Source: Candidatus Azambacteria bacterium (lineage in GTDB: Bacteria; Patescibacteriota; Minisyncoccia; GWC2-36-17; M10-OD1-4). From it: a DNA stretch of 44,320 nt. Within the stretch, counting starts at the first letter, position 1; each line of letters begins with the position of its first letter. Under the pieces are notes generated by a model, which saw only the letters and a program-made list of their open reading frames with translations, was not told the origin of the DNA and ran no database searches. The stretch lies in assembly GCA_027048495.1 (NCBI GenBank), contig JALTWS010000029.1, positions 1-44,320 of the forward strand, in the 5' to 3' direction. Positions 23,893-31,139 of the stretch are shown piece by piece. A program made the position numbers and the translations under genes.

Positions 23893-25626
23893 ATGGTTGC
23901 CTTTTTTCAAAGACTTTTTAAAAAAAAAGATGAAAATTTTAGGGTAACAGTAATTTTCTTATTTGTTGTTTTTTTATTTGTTGCTGTTTTGATGAAGTTT
24001 TTTTTACTGCAGATTTTGTATTATGAAAAATTTGCAAAAAAAGCAGACAGCCAAAGACAGCTTTCTTCTTCTGTTGAGCCAGAAAGAGGGAAAATATTTT
24101 TGGTTGATAGGTTCAACAAATCTTTTGAGTTGGCAACAAACGGAAAAGAATATGAAGTTTTTGCCATTCCAAAAGAAATAGAAAACAAAGAGGAGTTTGC
24201 AAGGTTGGTTTCGGAGCTCTTGGAAGTTGATTATGATGTTATTTTAAAAAGAATTTCAAAAAAAGATGATCCTTATGAACCAGTAAAATCAAAAGTATCT
24301 GAAGAGGACAAGTTAAAACTGGACGCTTTAAATCTAAAAGGTTTAGGATTTAAAGAAACGGTAACAAGGGTATATCCGCAGGGTAGTTTGGCTTCTCATG
24401 TTTCTGGTTTTTTAAGTAAAAAAAATGATAACGGGGTTGGGCAATACGGCATAGAGGAATATTTTAACAAAGAACTTTCCGGAAAGCCCGGATTTTTTTC
24501 AGGAGAAAAAGACACTTTTAAATTTGCCTTGGCAAGCAAAGAGGTGAAGAAGTACTCTGCTATAAACGGAAGTTATGTATTTTTATCTTTAGATCCAAAT
24601 GTTCAGTTCAAAATAGAAGATGAGCTTAAAGCGGCCGTGGAAAAATGGGAGGCAGAGTCTGGTTCTGTTATCGTTATGGATCCGAAAACAGGCAGGATTT
24701 TAGGAATGGCAAACTATCCAAATTTTGATCCTAATAAATATTATGAACAAAAAGATATCTCTGTTTTTCAAAATAAGGCTGTTTCTTCACAGTATGAGCC
24801 AGGGTCAATATTTAAGCCAATAACCATGGCAATAGGCATAGATGTTGGAGCGGTAACTCCAAAAACTGTTTATGAAGATAAAGGCTATGTCTCTCTTTCT
24901 GGATATACAATACGAAATTATGACGGCAAAGCAAGAGGAGAAAAAAATATGACCGAAGTATTGGAAGAGTCTTTAAATACAGGGACGGTCTTTGTTGTCA
25001 GTAAGATAGACAAAGATGTTTATTTGGATTACGTTAAAAATTTTGGATTTGGAGAAAAAACCAATATAGATTTGCCTGCCGAAGCAAAAGGTAATATAAA
25101 AAATTTATATTCCAAAAGGGATATTAATTTTGCTACTGCTTCTTTTGGGCAGGGTATAGCAGTTACTCCTATTCAGATAGTATCTGCAATATCAGCAATA
25201 GCAAACGGAGGGGTTCTTATGAGACCTCATGTTGTTGACCAAATATTTCATGCTGACGGATCAAAAGAGTATACAAAACCTCAAAAGATAAGAAGGGTTG
25301 TTTCAGAAGATACGGCAAAAAAGGTGCAAACAATGCTTGTTTCTGTTGTAGAAAATGGATTTGATAAAGCTAAAATTCCCGGGTACTTTGTAGCAGGAAA
25401 AACCGGTACCGCACAAATACCAAATTATGGCAAAAAAGGATATTCGGAAGATACAATCCATTCTTTTGTCGGATTTGCTCCCGCTTATGATGCTAAATTT
25501 ACAGTTTTAATAAAACTGGAAAAACCCAAAGGAGTAAGGTTTGCTTCTCAGTCTTTGCTGGATCCGTTTAAAAATATAATGAAGTTTTTGCTTAATTATT
25601 ATGAAGTTCCGCCTGATTATCAGTAA
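23893..25626 (+). CDS. ftsI: Division transpeptidase FtsI (PBP2/PBP3-type)
   Basis: This 577-residue class B penicillin-binding protein cross-links septal peptidoglycan. One membrane helix (about 20-40) is followed by the dimerisation domain with its ERGKIFLVDR-type box and then the transpeptidase domain with all three active-site motifs: S305-x-x-K308 (GSIFKP), S360-L-N362 and K503-T-G-T506. No PASTA domain follows. Start spacing (12 bp after the FtsL-like stop) and order are as expected for the cluster. The lack of a Shine-Dalgarno sequence is common among genes inside operons here. Confidence 0.95.
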   Translation: MVAFFQRLFKKKDENFRVTVIFLFVVFLFVAVLMKFFLLQILYYEKFAKKADSQRQLSSSVEPERGKIFLVDRFNKSFELATNGKEYEVFAIPKEIENKEEFARLVSELLEVDYDVILKRISKKDDPYEPVKSKVSEEDKLKLDALNLKGLGFKETVTRVYPQGSLASHVSGFLSKKNDNGVGQYGIEEYFNKELSGKPGFFSGEKDTFKFALASKEVKKYSAINGSYVFLSLDPNVQFKIEDELKAAVEKWEAESGSVIVMDPKTGRILGMANYPNFDPNKYYEQKDISVFQNKAVSSQYEPGSIFKPITMAIGIDVGAVTPKTVYEDKGYVSLSGYTIRNYDGKARGEKNMTEVLEESLNTGTVFVVSKIDKDVYLDYVKNFGFGEKTNIDLPAEAKGNIKNLYSKRDINFATASFGQGIAVTPIQIVSAISAIANGGVLMRPHVVDQIFHADGSKEYTKPQKIRRVVSEDTAKKVQTMLVSVVENGFDKAKIPGYFVAGKTGTAQIPNYGKKGYSEDTIHSFVGFAPAYDAKFTVLIKLEKPKGVRFASQSLLDPFKNIMKFLLNYYEVPPDYQ

Positions 25627-25635
25627 TGTAAAAAA

Positions 25636-26919
25636 ATGAAAAAAGCATTGGAAAAAATCTTAAAACTTCTTGCAATTTTGACCATAAAAAGGTACAAGCC
25701 AAAAGTTATAGCAATAACCGGCAATGTAGGCAAAACAAGTACCAAAGATGCTGTATTTGAAGTTTTATCAAAAAAACAAAAAGCAAGAAAAAGCCAAAAA
25801 AGCTATAACAACGAAATAGGCGTTCCGGTTGCTATTTTGGGCATAAAAGCAGAAAATAATATTTTTTTGTGGTTTTTTTATTTGGCGCTTTCTGTTTTTA
25901 AGCTTATTTATACAAGATATCCTAAAATTTTGGTTTTAGAGTACGGCGTGGACAAGCCAAACGACATGGATTATTTGCTTGAAATTGCTGTTCCTGATAT
26001 AGCTGTTGTTACCGCTTTGGGAGATATACCTGTGCATCTTGAAAATTTTTCTTCTCCATCTGAGCTTGTAAGAGAGAAAACAAAATTGCCAAAAGCGGTA
26101 AAAAAAGAAGGGAAGGTTGTTTTAAATGCTGATTTTCCATTAGTTGAGCAGATGAAAGAAAAAACCAAAGCAAAAGTTTTTATGTATGGATTTTCTTCTT
26201 TTGCTGATTTTAAAATATTGGATCCTGAAATAAAATTTTCCCAAATAAATGAAGTAAATGTGCCTTCTGGAACATCTTTTAAAGTTGAATATAAAGGGAG
26301 TATAGTGCCTGTAAGAATAAATGAGTTTGGAATTCCAAATGTGTATGCGGCCGCTTGTGCTTGTTTTTTGGGCGTATTGAACGGAATGAATTTGGTGGAG
26401 GCTTCAGAAGCAGTATCTTCTTATAAGGCTCCAAAAGGCAGAATGAACCTTATTTTTGGCGCAAAAGACACATTTATATTAGACGACAGCTACAATGCGT
26501 CTCCATCTTCTATGATTGCTTCTTTGGAAACTTTCAAAAAAATTCCGGCAAAAAGAAAAGTTGCTGTTTTGGGAGATATGCTGGAAATTGGCAAGTATTC
26601 AGAAGAAGCGCACAGAAGTTGCGCAAAACTTGCCGCTTCTTTTTGTGATGTTATTATTGCTGTTGGCACAAAGTCACTATTTGTTGTTGATGAAGCTCAA
26701 AAACATGGATTTGAAAAAGGAGAAAATTTATTTTATTTTGAAACATCAGAGAAGCTTTCAGAAAAAATATATGACTTAATCCAAAAAGGAGACTTTATTT
26801 TATTTAAGGGATCTCAAGGAGTTCGCCTTGAAAAGGCTATAAAAGAAATTTTAAAAGATAAAAGAAACGCAGACAAATTTTTAGTCAGGCAAAGTAAAAA
26901 ATGGTTGAAAAAAAATTAA
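25636..26919 (+). CDS. murF: MurF-like Mur ligase lacking the N-terminal domain
   Basis: This 427-residue Mur ligase should join D-Ala-D-Ala to UDP-MurNAc-tripeptide. The ATP loop TGNVGKTSTK begins at about residue 28, so the normal 80-90-residue N-terminal substrate-binding domain is missing or reduced to one helix. The central domain (NNEIGVPVAILG, HLENF) and the C-terminal domain (LDDSYNASPSSM near 280-291, then a LGDMLEIG motif) are typical of MurF. A free N-terminal domain is not seen nearby. It is 10 bp after ftsI; murE, usually between the two, is absent. A related Mur-type ligase with another substrate remains possible. Confidence 0.85.
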   Translation: MKKALEKILKLLAILTIKRYKPKVIAITGNVGKTSTKDAVFEVLSKKQKARKSQKSYNNEIGVPVAILGIKAENNIFLWFFYLALSVFKLIYTRYPKILVLEYGVDKPNDMDYLLEIAVPDIAVVTALGDIPVHLENFSSPSELVREKTKLPKAVKKEGKVVLNADFPLVEQMKEKTKAKVFMYGFSSFADFKILDPEIKFSQINEVNVPSGTSFKVEYKGSIVPVRINEFGIPNVYAAACACFLGVLNGMNLVEASEAVSSYKAPKGRMNLIFGAKDTFILDDSYNASPSSMIASLETFKKIPAKRKVAVLGDMLEIGKYSEEAHRSCAKLAASFCDVIIAVGTKSLFVVDEAQKHGFEKGENLFYFETSEKLSEKIYDLIQKGDFILFKGSQGVRLEKAIKEILKDKRNADKFLVRQSKKWLKKN

Positions 26920-26932
26920 AATATGCTAAACT
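26905..26932 (+). promoter_or_regulatory. Candidate tRNA-Glu promoter
   Basis: TTGAAA (26905-26910), a 16-bp spacer and the extended −10 TG-C-TAAACT (26924-26932) lie at the end of murF. The start would be about 7 nt before the mature tRNA. Confidence 0.5.
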
Positions 26933-26944
26933 GATTAGGTTTTT

Positions 26945-27017
26945 GGCCCCTTCGTCTAGTGGCCTAGGACGCCGCCCTCTCACGGCGGTAACAGGGGTTC
27001 GAGTCCCCTAGGGGCTG
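26945..27017 (+). tRNA. tRNA-Glu (anticodon CTC)
   Basis: A complete cloverleaf: acceptor GGCCCCT (26945-26951) pairs with AGGGGCT (27010-27016), the anticodon stem is CCGCC/GGCGG with loop CTCTCAC, and the T arm is AGGGG/CCCCT with GTTCGAG. The discriminator is G73. The first acceptor pair is G-U rather than the usual G-C. CCA is not encoded, so it is added after transcription. Confidence 0.95.
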
Positions 27018-27046
27018 CTGTTTTGTTGTCAAAAGGAGGACGATAA

Positions 27047-27271
27047 GTGCAAAAAAAACCAGATGTAAAAATATTACTTTGCCTTGTAAAAAAAGGAAAG
27101 GCAAAAGAACTGGCAAGCATTTTCAAAAAGGCCGAGCTTGTATCAGATGATACAAGAAAAGTAGCGGCTCATATCATAAGAGTCGCAAGAAGGCCGAAAA
27201 AACAAAGGCAAATGTTTTATGACGACATAATACACTGCCTTAATATTATCAATTCCAGACGCCCCGGATAA
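27047..27271 (+). CDS. Orphan 74-residue basic protein with strong ribosome binding site
   Basis: I do not recognise this small basic protein, which is predicted to be all-helical. Its Lys/Arg-rich segment (RVARRPKKQRQ, about 45-55) suggests nucleic-acid or ribosome contact. The GTG start is set by AAAAGGAGGAC at 27031-27041, a leader identical over 11 bp to that of the gene at 16122. It may be cotranscribed with the tRNA 30 bp upstream. The TAA stop lies in the loop of its terminator. Confidence 0.72.
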   Translation: MQKKPDVKILLCLVKKGKAKELASIFKKAELVSDDTRKVAAHIIRVARRPKKQRQMFYDDIIHCLNIINSRRPG

Positions 27272-27288
27272 TCCGGGGCTTTATTTTA
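27261..27288 (+). terminator. Intrinsic terminator with stop codon in its loop
   Basis: An 8-bp GC-rich stem (27261-27268 with 27272-27279) has the TAA stop codon as its 3-nt loop and is followed by TTTATTTT. Confidence 0.88.
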
Positions 27289-27313
27289 CACTTTTTTATT
27301 TATGTAATAATAT
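27285..27313 (+). promoter_or_regulatory. Promoter of the YhaO/YhaN-like pair
   Basis: TTTACA (27285-27290), a 17-bp spacer and TAATAT (27308-27313) predict a start at about 27320, which is the A of the ATG. The mRNA may be leaderless. Confidence 0.5.
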
Positions 27314-27319
27314 ATAAAT

Positions 27320-28468
27320 ATGCTAAAAATTATTCACACAGCAGACATACATCTTGGAGCAAAATTTGCTTCTTTTGGAGATAAATCCGGCCAGCAAAGG
27401 CAGGCGCTTTTGGATTCTTTTAAAAAAATAATAGATACCGTTATCTTAAAAAAAGCAAATATGCTTTTGGTAGCAGGGGACCTTTTTGACTCCAATTTTC
27501 CTTCTTATGATACGGTAAACCTTGTTAAATCAGAGTTTAAAAAATTAAACGATCTTGGCATATTTGTTGCTGTTTTGCCAGGAACCCACGATTGCCTTGG
27601 CGCTGAATCAATATACAAAAGAGAGGATTTTGCTGATGGACTTGAAAATGTTTATGTTTTTGATGATCCGAATGTTTTTTGCAAAGAATATGAAAGCTTA
27701 AACCTTGCTTTGTATGCTCAAGCAAACACATCAAACAAGTCTTCAAAAAGTCCTTTGGAATTTTTAGAGAAAACTGATATTAAAAATTCTAATTTTAAGT
27801 ATAAAGTTATTATGGCGCACGGCTCTGTAAAAATAGAAGGCAAATCAGCAGAAGATGACTGGCCAATATCTCTTTCTGAAATATCAAAGTCTCAGGCAGA
27901 TTATATAGCTTTAGGCCATTGGCATGGGGCGCAGGATTTTTCTTTTGGCAAAACAAAAGCTTGGTATTGCGGATCTCCAGAAATAACTTATCAGGAAGGC
28001 AAAGGGGGAATTGGGCAGGGGTATGTTTTAGAAGTTGATTTTTTAGATGATGTTGAGGTAAAAACAGTAAAGATAAGCGACAAAAGAGTTGAGGAGTTAA
28101 ATTTGGATCTTAGCGCTTTTTCTTCAATTGACAGCCTTTACAAGGAGATAGAAGCAAAGGCAGATCCAAACCTTATTTTGTTTGTTAATATAACCGGAAT
28201 GGCAGACCAAAACTTAATTGTTTCAGAAGAGGCTTTAGAAAACGAATTTAAAGACAAATTTTTCAGCATAAGGGTAAAAAACAGTTCTGTTTTGAGAATG
28301 GATGATATAAACGAGCATAATTATCCGGAAGATATGGTTATTGGCCAGTTTGTAAGGATAATGCAAAAAAAGATTGAAGATGCTGAAGACGAGCAAAAAA
28401 AAGAGATATTAAAAAATGCGCTAAAAGCAGGAGTGGCAGAGCTTGAAGGGAAAAATGTAATAAAATAA
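27320..28468 (+). CDS. SbcD/YhaO-like metallophosphoesterase (DNA repair exonuclease)
   Basis: This 382-residue calcineurin-fold phosphoesterase partners with the ATPase encoded next to it, as in SbcCD and Mre11-Rad50. Metal-site motifs are visible: D9-x-H11 (TADIHLG), G53-D54 (VAGDLFD), then PGTHD at 87-91, MAHGSV and LGHWHG. The third motif is normally GNHD; here threonine replaces the catalytic asparagine (T89), so activity may be altered. The C-terminal 150 residues correspond to the capping and partner-binding region. The ATPase gene starts 4 bp after the stop. It probably processes DNA ends or hairpins. Confidence 0.9.
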   Translation: MLKIIHTADIHLGAKFASFGDKSGQQRQALLDSFKKIIDTVILKKANMLLVAGDLFDSNFPSYDTVNLVKSEFKKLNDLGIFVAVLPGTHDCLGAESIYKREDFADGLENVYVFDDPNVFCKEYESLNLALYAQANTSNKSSKSPLEFLEKTDIKNSNFKYKVIMAHGSVKIEGKSAEDDWPISLSEISKSQADYIALGHWHGAQDFSFGKTKAWYCGSPEITYQEGKGGIGQGYVLEVDFLDDVEVKTVKISDKRVEELNLDLSAFSSIDSLYKEIEAKADPNLILFVNITGMADQNLIVSEEALENEFKDKFFSIRVKNSSVLRMDDINEHNYPEDMVIGQFVRIMQKKIEDAEDEQKKEILKNALKAGVAELEGKNVIK

Positions 28469-28472
28469 AAAG

Positions 28473-30560
28473 ATGTATTTAAAATCTTTATCAGTAAAAA
28501 ACTTCAAAAAATTCAAAGATTTTTCTGTTGATTTTCCTTCCGATATTACGATAGTAAAAGGGCCAAATGAACAGGGAAAGTCCACGATTTTACTTGCTAT
28601 TTTAGCAGGGCTTTTTTATGATCCTAAAAAATCAAACAAAGATATAGAAGCATTAAAATCTTGGAATTCTGATGACCTTTATGAAATAAAAATGGAGATT
28701 GAAAATGAAGGAAATGAGATTTCCCTTGAAAAGAATTTTCAAAAAAAAGAAATGCTTCTTGTAAACAAAACCACCCAAGAGGAGATTAACACCTACAAAG
28801 AAATTTCTGACTATCTTTTTGAAATAGGAGCATTAAGATCTTTGCCTTTGTTTGAAAGCACAGCCTGTGTAAAACACGATGCTTTGTCTTTAATAACCCA
28901 AGGGAAAAGGGAAATATCTCAAGCTTTGCAAAGCATTTTAACTTCATCATCTGAAAATGTAAGCGCAGATAAGGTTATCAAAAAGATAAATGGAATATTA
29001 ACAGATTTACAAAAAGGATTAAAGCAGGCTTCCAAAACTCCGGGACAGTTAAAGGAACTTGAAGAAAAAATATCAGAACTTAAAGCAAAAAAAGAAAAAA
29101 TTATCCAAGACTTACAAGACATAGCAAAAAAATCAAATTACCTGTGGTCTTTAAGAGAAAAATATTCAAAACTTAAAAAAGAACACGATGCAAAAAGCAG
29201 GCAATATGAAAACAATCTAAAGTATTTTGAGGTTGTTGATGAGCTTGATAAGTTAAATGAAGCTTTCAAAAAAGTTGATTCTGACATACAAAAAATTGAA
29301 GACATTGAAAAAAAGATAGAATATATAATTTTAAAACTGGAAAAGATGAAGCCATTGAAAGGGTTTAATTTCAAAGATTTTTACAAAAAGCTCAAAAAAG
29401 CAGAAGGTTTGCATGCAAAAATTGAGTATTTAAAAAAGCATCAAGAAGCTTCTAAAAAAGAAAAAAAATCGGACAAAAAAACATTTTCTTTTGTTTTGGC
29501 TGTTTTTGGTTTTGCTTTTTTGATTTTGGGAGGGGCTTTAGGATTTTTGTTTAATGAAATTTTTTATGCTGGTATTGCTTTTGGGTTTTTGTTTTTGGCA
29601 TTTGCTTTTTTGGGGAAAAACAAAGGCAAAAGCAAAAAAGATCAAAAACAAAACAGCGAACTAAAAAAATTAGAAAGGGAACTTGATCTTTTAGTTGGGC
29701 ATATAAATGCTGTTTTTTCTGAAAATGAGGTAAAAAATGAAGAAGAGCTTATGAAAAAAATAGAAACTTACAATGATTTTTGCAAAGAACTGGATAAGTT
29801 AAAAAGCAAGCAAGAAGGCATCTTGCGGGGACAAACATCAAAAGAGCTAAAAGAAGAAAGAAGAGAGCTTTTAAAAAATATAGGAATACTGGAGGAGAAA
29901 ATATCAAAAGAGCAAAAAGTAAACGCTCCAACTCCTCAGGAGCAAAGGTTGCTTGAGATTGATCTGGAAAAAATGTCAGATGAGCTTGAAAAATTAAAAG
30001 ATGAGATTGTCAGAGTATCTGCTGTTTCCAACCAATATAATACAAGCAACGAGGATTTAGTTGAGGTTGAAGAAAAAATAGCTTTCCTGCAAGAAAAAAA
30101 GGAAAACTTACAAAAAAAAGTCCTTATGCTTGAAGCATTATCAGAAAGTTTGCAAAGCGCGCAGGCAAATATAATATCAAAATCAAAAGCTTGCATAGAG
30201 GATTATATGAAAAAATATATATTTGCGATAACGGACGGAAGATATGATAATGTCAAAGTAAACGATGACCTTTCATTTGAAGTTTTCTCAAGTGAAAAAC
30301 AGGGAATGGTTGTCCCAGAAGAACATTTGTCTCAAGGAACTATTGACCAGTTTTATCTTGTTGCCAGATTTGCAATTTTAGATATTTTAAACAAGGGTAA
30401 AAAGTCTCTTGTTTTGCTTGATGATCCTTTCCATTCTTTTGATGCAAAAAGAAGGGAAAACACAAAAAGAGTTCTTATGGATTTGTCAGATAAATTTCAA
30501 ATTATTCTTTTTACCCATTCATCCGATTATGATAGCTGGGGAGAAGTGGTAAAGATATAA
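28473..30560 (+). CDS. YhaN/SbcC-like ATPase with two membrane helices
   Basis: This 695-residue SMC/Rad50-type ATPase has Walker A GPNEQGKST (30-38) and a C-terminal signature LSQGT with Walker B LVLLDDPF near 645-652. Coiled coils occupy about 180-330 and 390-590. Between them lie two strongly hydrophobic segments (about 337-382), as in Bacillus YhaN and unlike SbcC. The two halves therefore fold back through the membrane, which would place DNA-end processing at the cell envelope. It forms a pair with the phosphoesterase gene and is followed 2 bp later by a small membrane-protein gene, so all three may act together. Confidence 0.88.
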   Translation: MYLKSLSVKNFKKFKDFSVDFPSDITIVKGPNEQGKSTILLAILAGLFYDPKKSNKDIEALKSWNSDDLYEIKMEIENEGNEISLEKNFQKKEMLLVNKTTQEEINTYKEISDYLFEIGALRSLPLFESTACVKHDALSLITQGKREISQALQSILTSSSENVSADKVIKKINGILTDLQKGLKQASKTPGQLKELEEKISELKAKKEKIIQDLQDIAKKSNYLWSLREKYSKLKKEHDAKSRQYENNLKYFEVVDELDKLNEAFKKVDSDIQKIEDIEKKIEYIILKLEKMKPLKGFNFKDFYKKLKKAEGLHAKIEYLKKHQEASKKEKKSDKKTFSFVLAVFGFAFLILGGALGFLFNEIFYAGIAFGFLFLAFAFLGKNKGKSKKDQKQNSELKKLERELDLLVGHINAVFSENEVKNEEELMKKIETYNDFCKELDKLKSKQEGILRGQTSKELKEERRELLKNIGILEEKISKEQKVNAPTPQEQRLLEIDLEKMSDELEKLKDEIVRVSAVSNQYNTSNEDLVEVEEKIAFLQEKKENLQKKVLMLEALSESLQSAQANIISKSKACIEDYMKKYIFAITDGRYDNVKVNDDLSFEVFSSEKQGMVVPEEHLSQGTIDQFYLVARFAILDILNKGKKSLVLLDDPFHSFDAKRRENTKRVLMDLSDKFQIILFTHSSDYDSWGEVVKI

Positions 30561-30561
30561 A

Positions 30562-30921
30562 ATGCTAAAAAGACTAGCAAAAAAATTAAATAAATTTTAT
30601 TTTTTTGGAAACCCCTTTGTTTTAAATATGTTGTTTCTGGGCATTTTAGCAAATGCAGGAGTTTTTTATTTTGTTAAAAGCAAGTTAGATAAAATTGATT
30701 TTAACGATTCTGTTGTATCTGGTATGGGGTATGAGATAATAGCTTCTTTTGACAAAAACCAATATCAAATACCTTTTATTTTGCTTGGATTTTTAATTTT
30801 AAACTTAATTTTAGCTAGGATTGTTTATAAATATGATATCTTTGCCTCTTATATTTTAATATCTTCAGCTTTTGCGCTAAATGTTTTTTATCTTGTTGGC
30901 ATATTTATATTTTTAAACTAA
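30562..30921 (+). CDS. Three-helix membrane protein linked to the YhaN-like gene
   Basis: This 119-residue protein has three likely membrane helices (about 20-39, 70-91 and 96-117), with a loop between the first two (KSKLDKIDFNDSVVSGMG). I do not recognise a family. Its start lies 2 bp after the ATPase stop, so it is cotranscribed with the YhaO/YhaN-like pair and may help anchor it. A terminator-like palindrome region follows. Confidence 0.75.
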   Translation: MLKRLAKKLNKFYFFGNPFVLNMLFLGILANAGVFYFVKSKLDKIDFNDSVVSGMGYEIIASFDKNQYQIPFILLGFLILNLILARIVYKYDIFASYILISSAFALNVFYLVGIFIFLN

Positions 30922-30959
30922 ACCCAACAACATTCAAAATCTTTTTTTAAAAATTCGTC

Positions 30960-30987
30960 ATTTTAAAACACGATCGTGTTTTAAAAT
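30960..30987. repeat. Perfect 28-bp palindrome centred on CGATCG
   Basis: Both arms are 14 bp and match perfectly around CACGATCGTG, with AT-only outer arms. It lies between convergent genes and can act as a terminator in either direction, but the shared CGATCG core with the palindromes near 39.5-39.8 kb suggests another role too. Confidence 0.85.
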
Positions 30988-31004
30988 AACAAAAACATCT
31001 TTTT

Positions 31005-31054
31005 AAAAATCATCATTTTAAAATGCGATCGTGTTTTAAATTGATGATTTTTTT
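31005..31054. repeat. Near-perfect 48-bp palindrome centred on CGATCG, with T-run
   Basis: Arms 31005-31028 and 31029-31052 pair over 24 bp with one T-T mismatch and a TG/TG wobble pair, and a T-run ends at 31054. Together with the preceding palindrome it forms a direct repeat of about 55 bp (both begin ATCTTTTT or similar). It is probably also the terminator for the convergent genes at 30921 and 31140. Confidence 0.82.
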
Positions 31055-31139
31055 AAGAGGGAGATAAGGTGTATAGTTGGGGAAAATAAATAAACACAGA
31101 AAAATCAAAGCACAAAAGAATAAAAAGAGTTAAAAAAGA

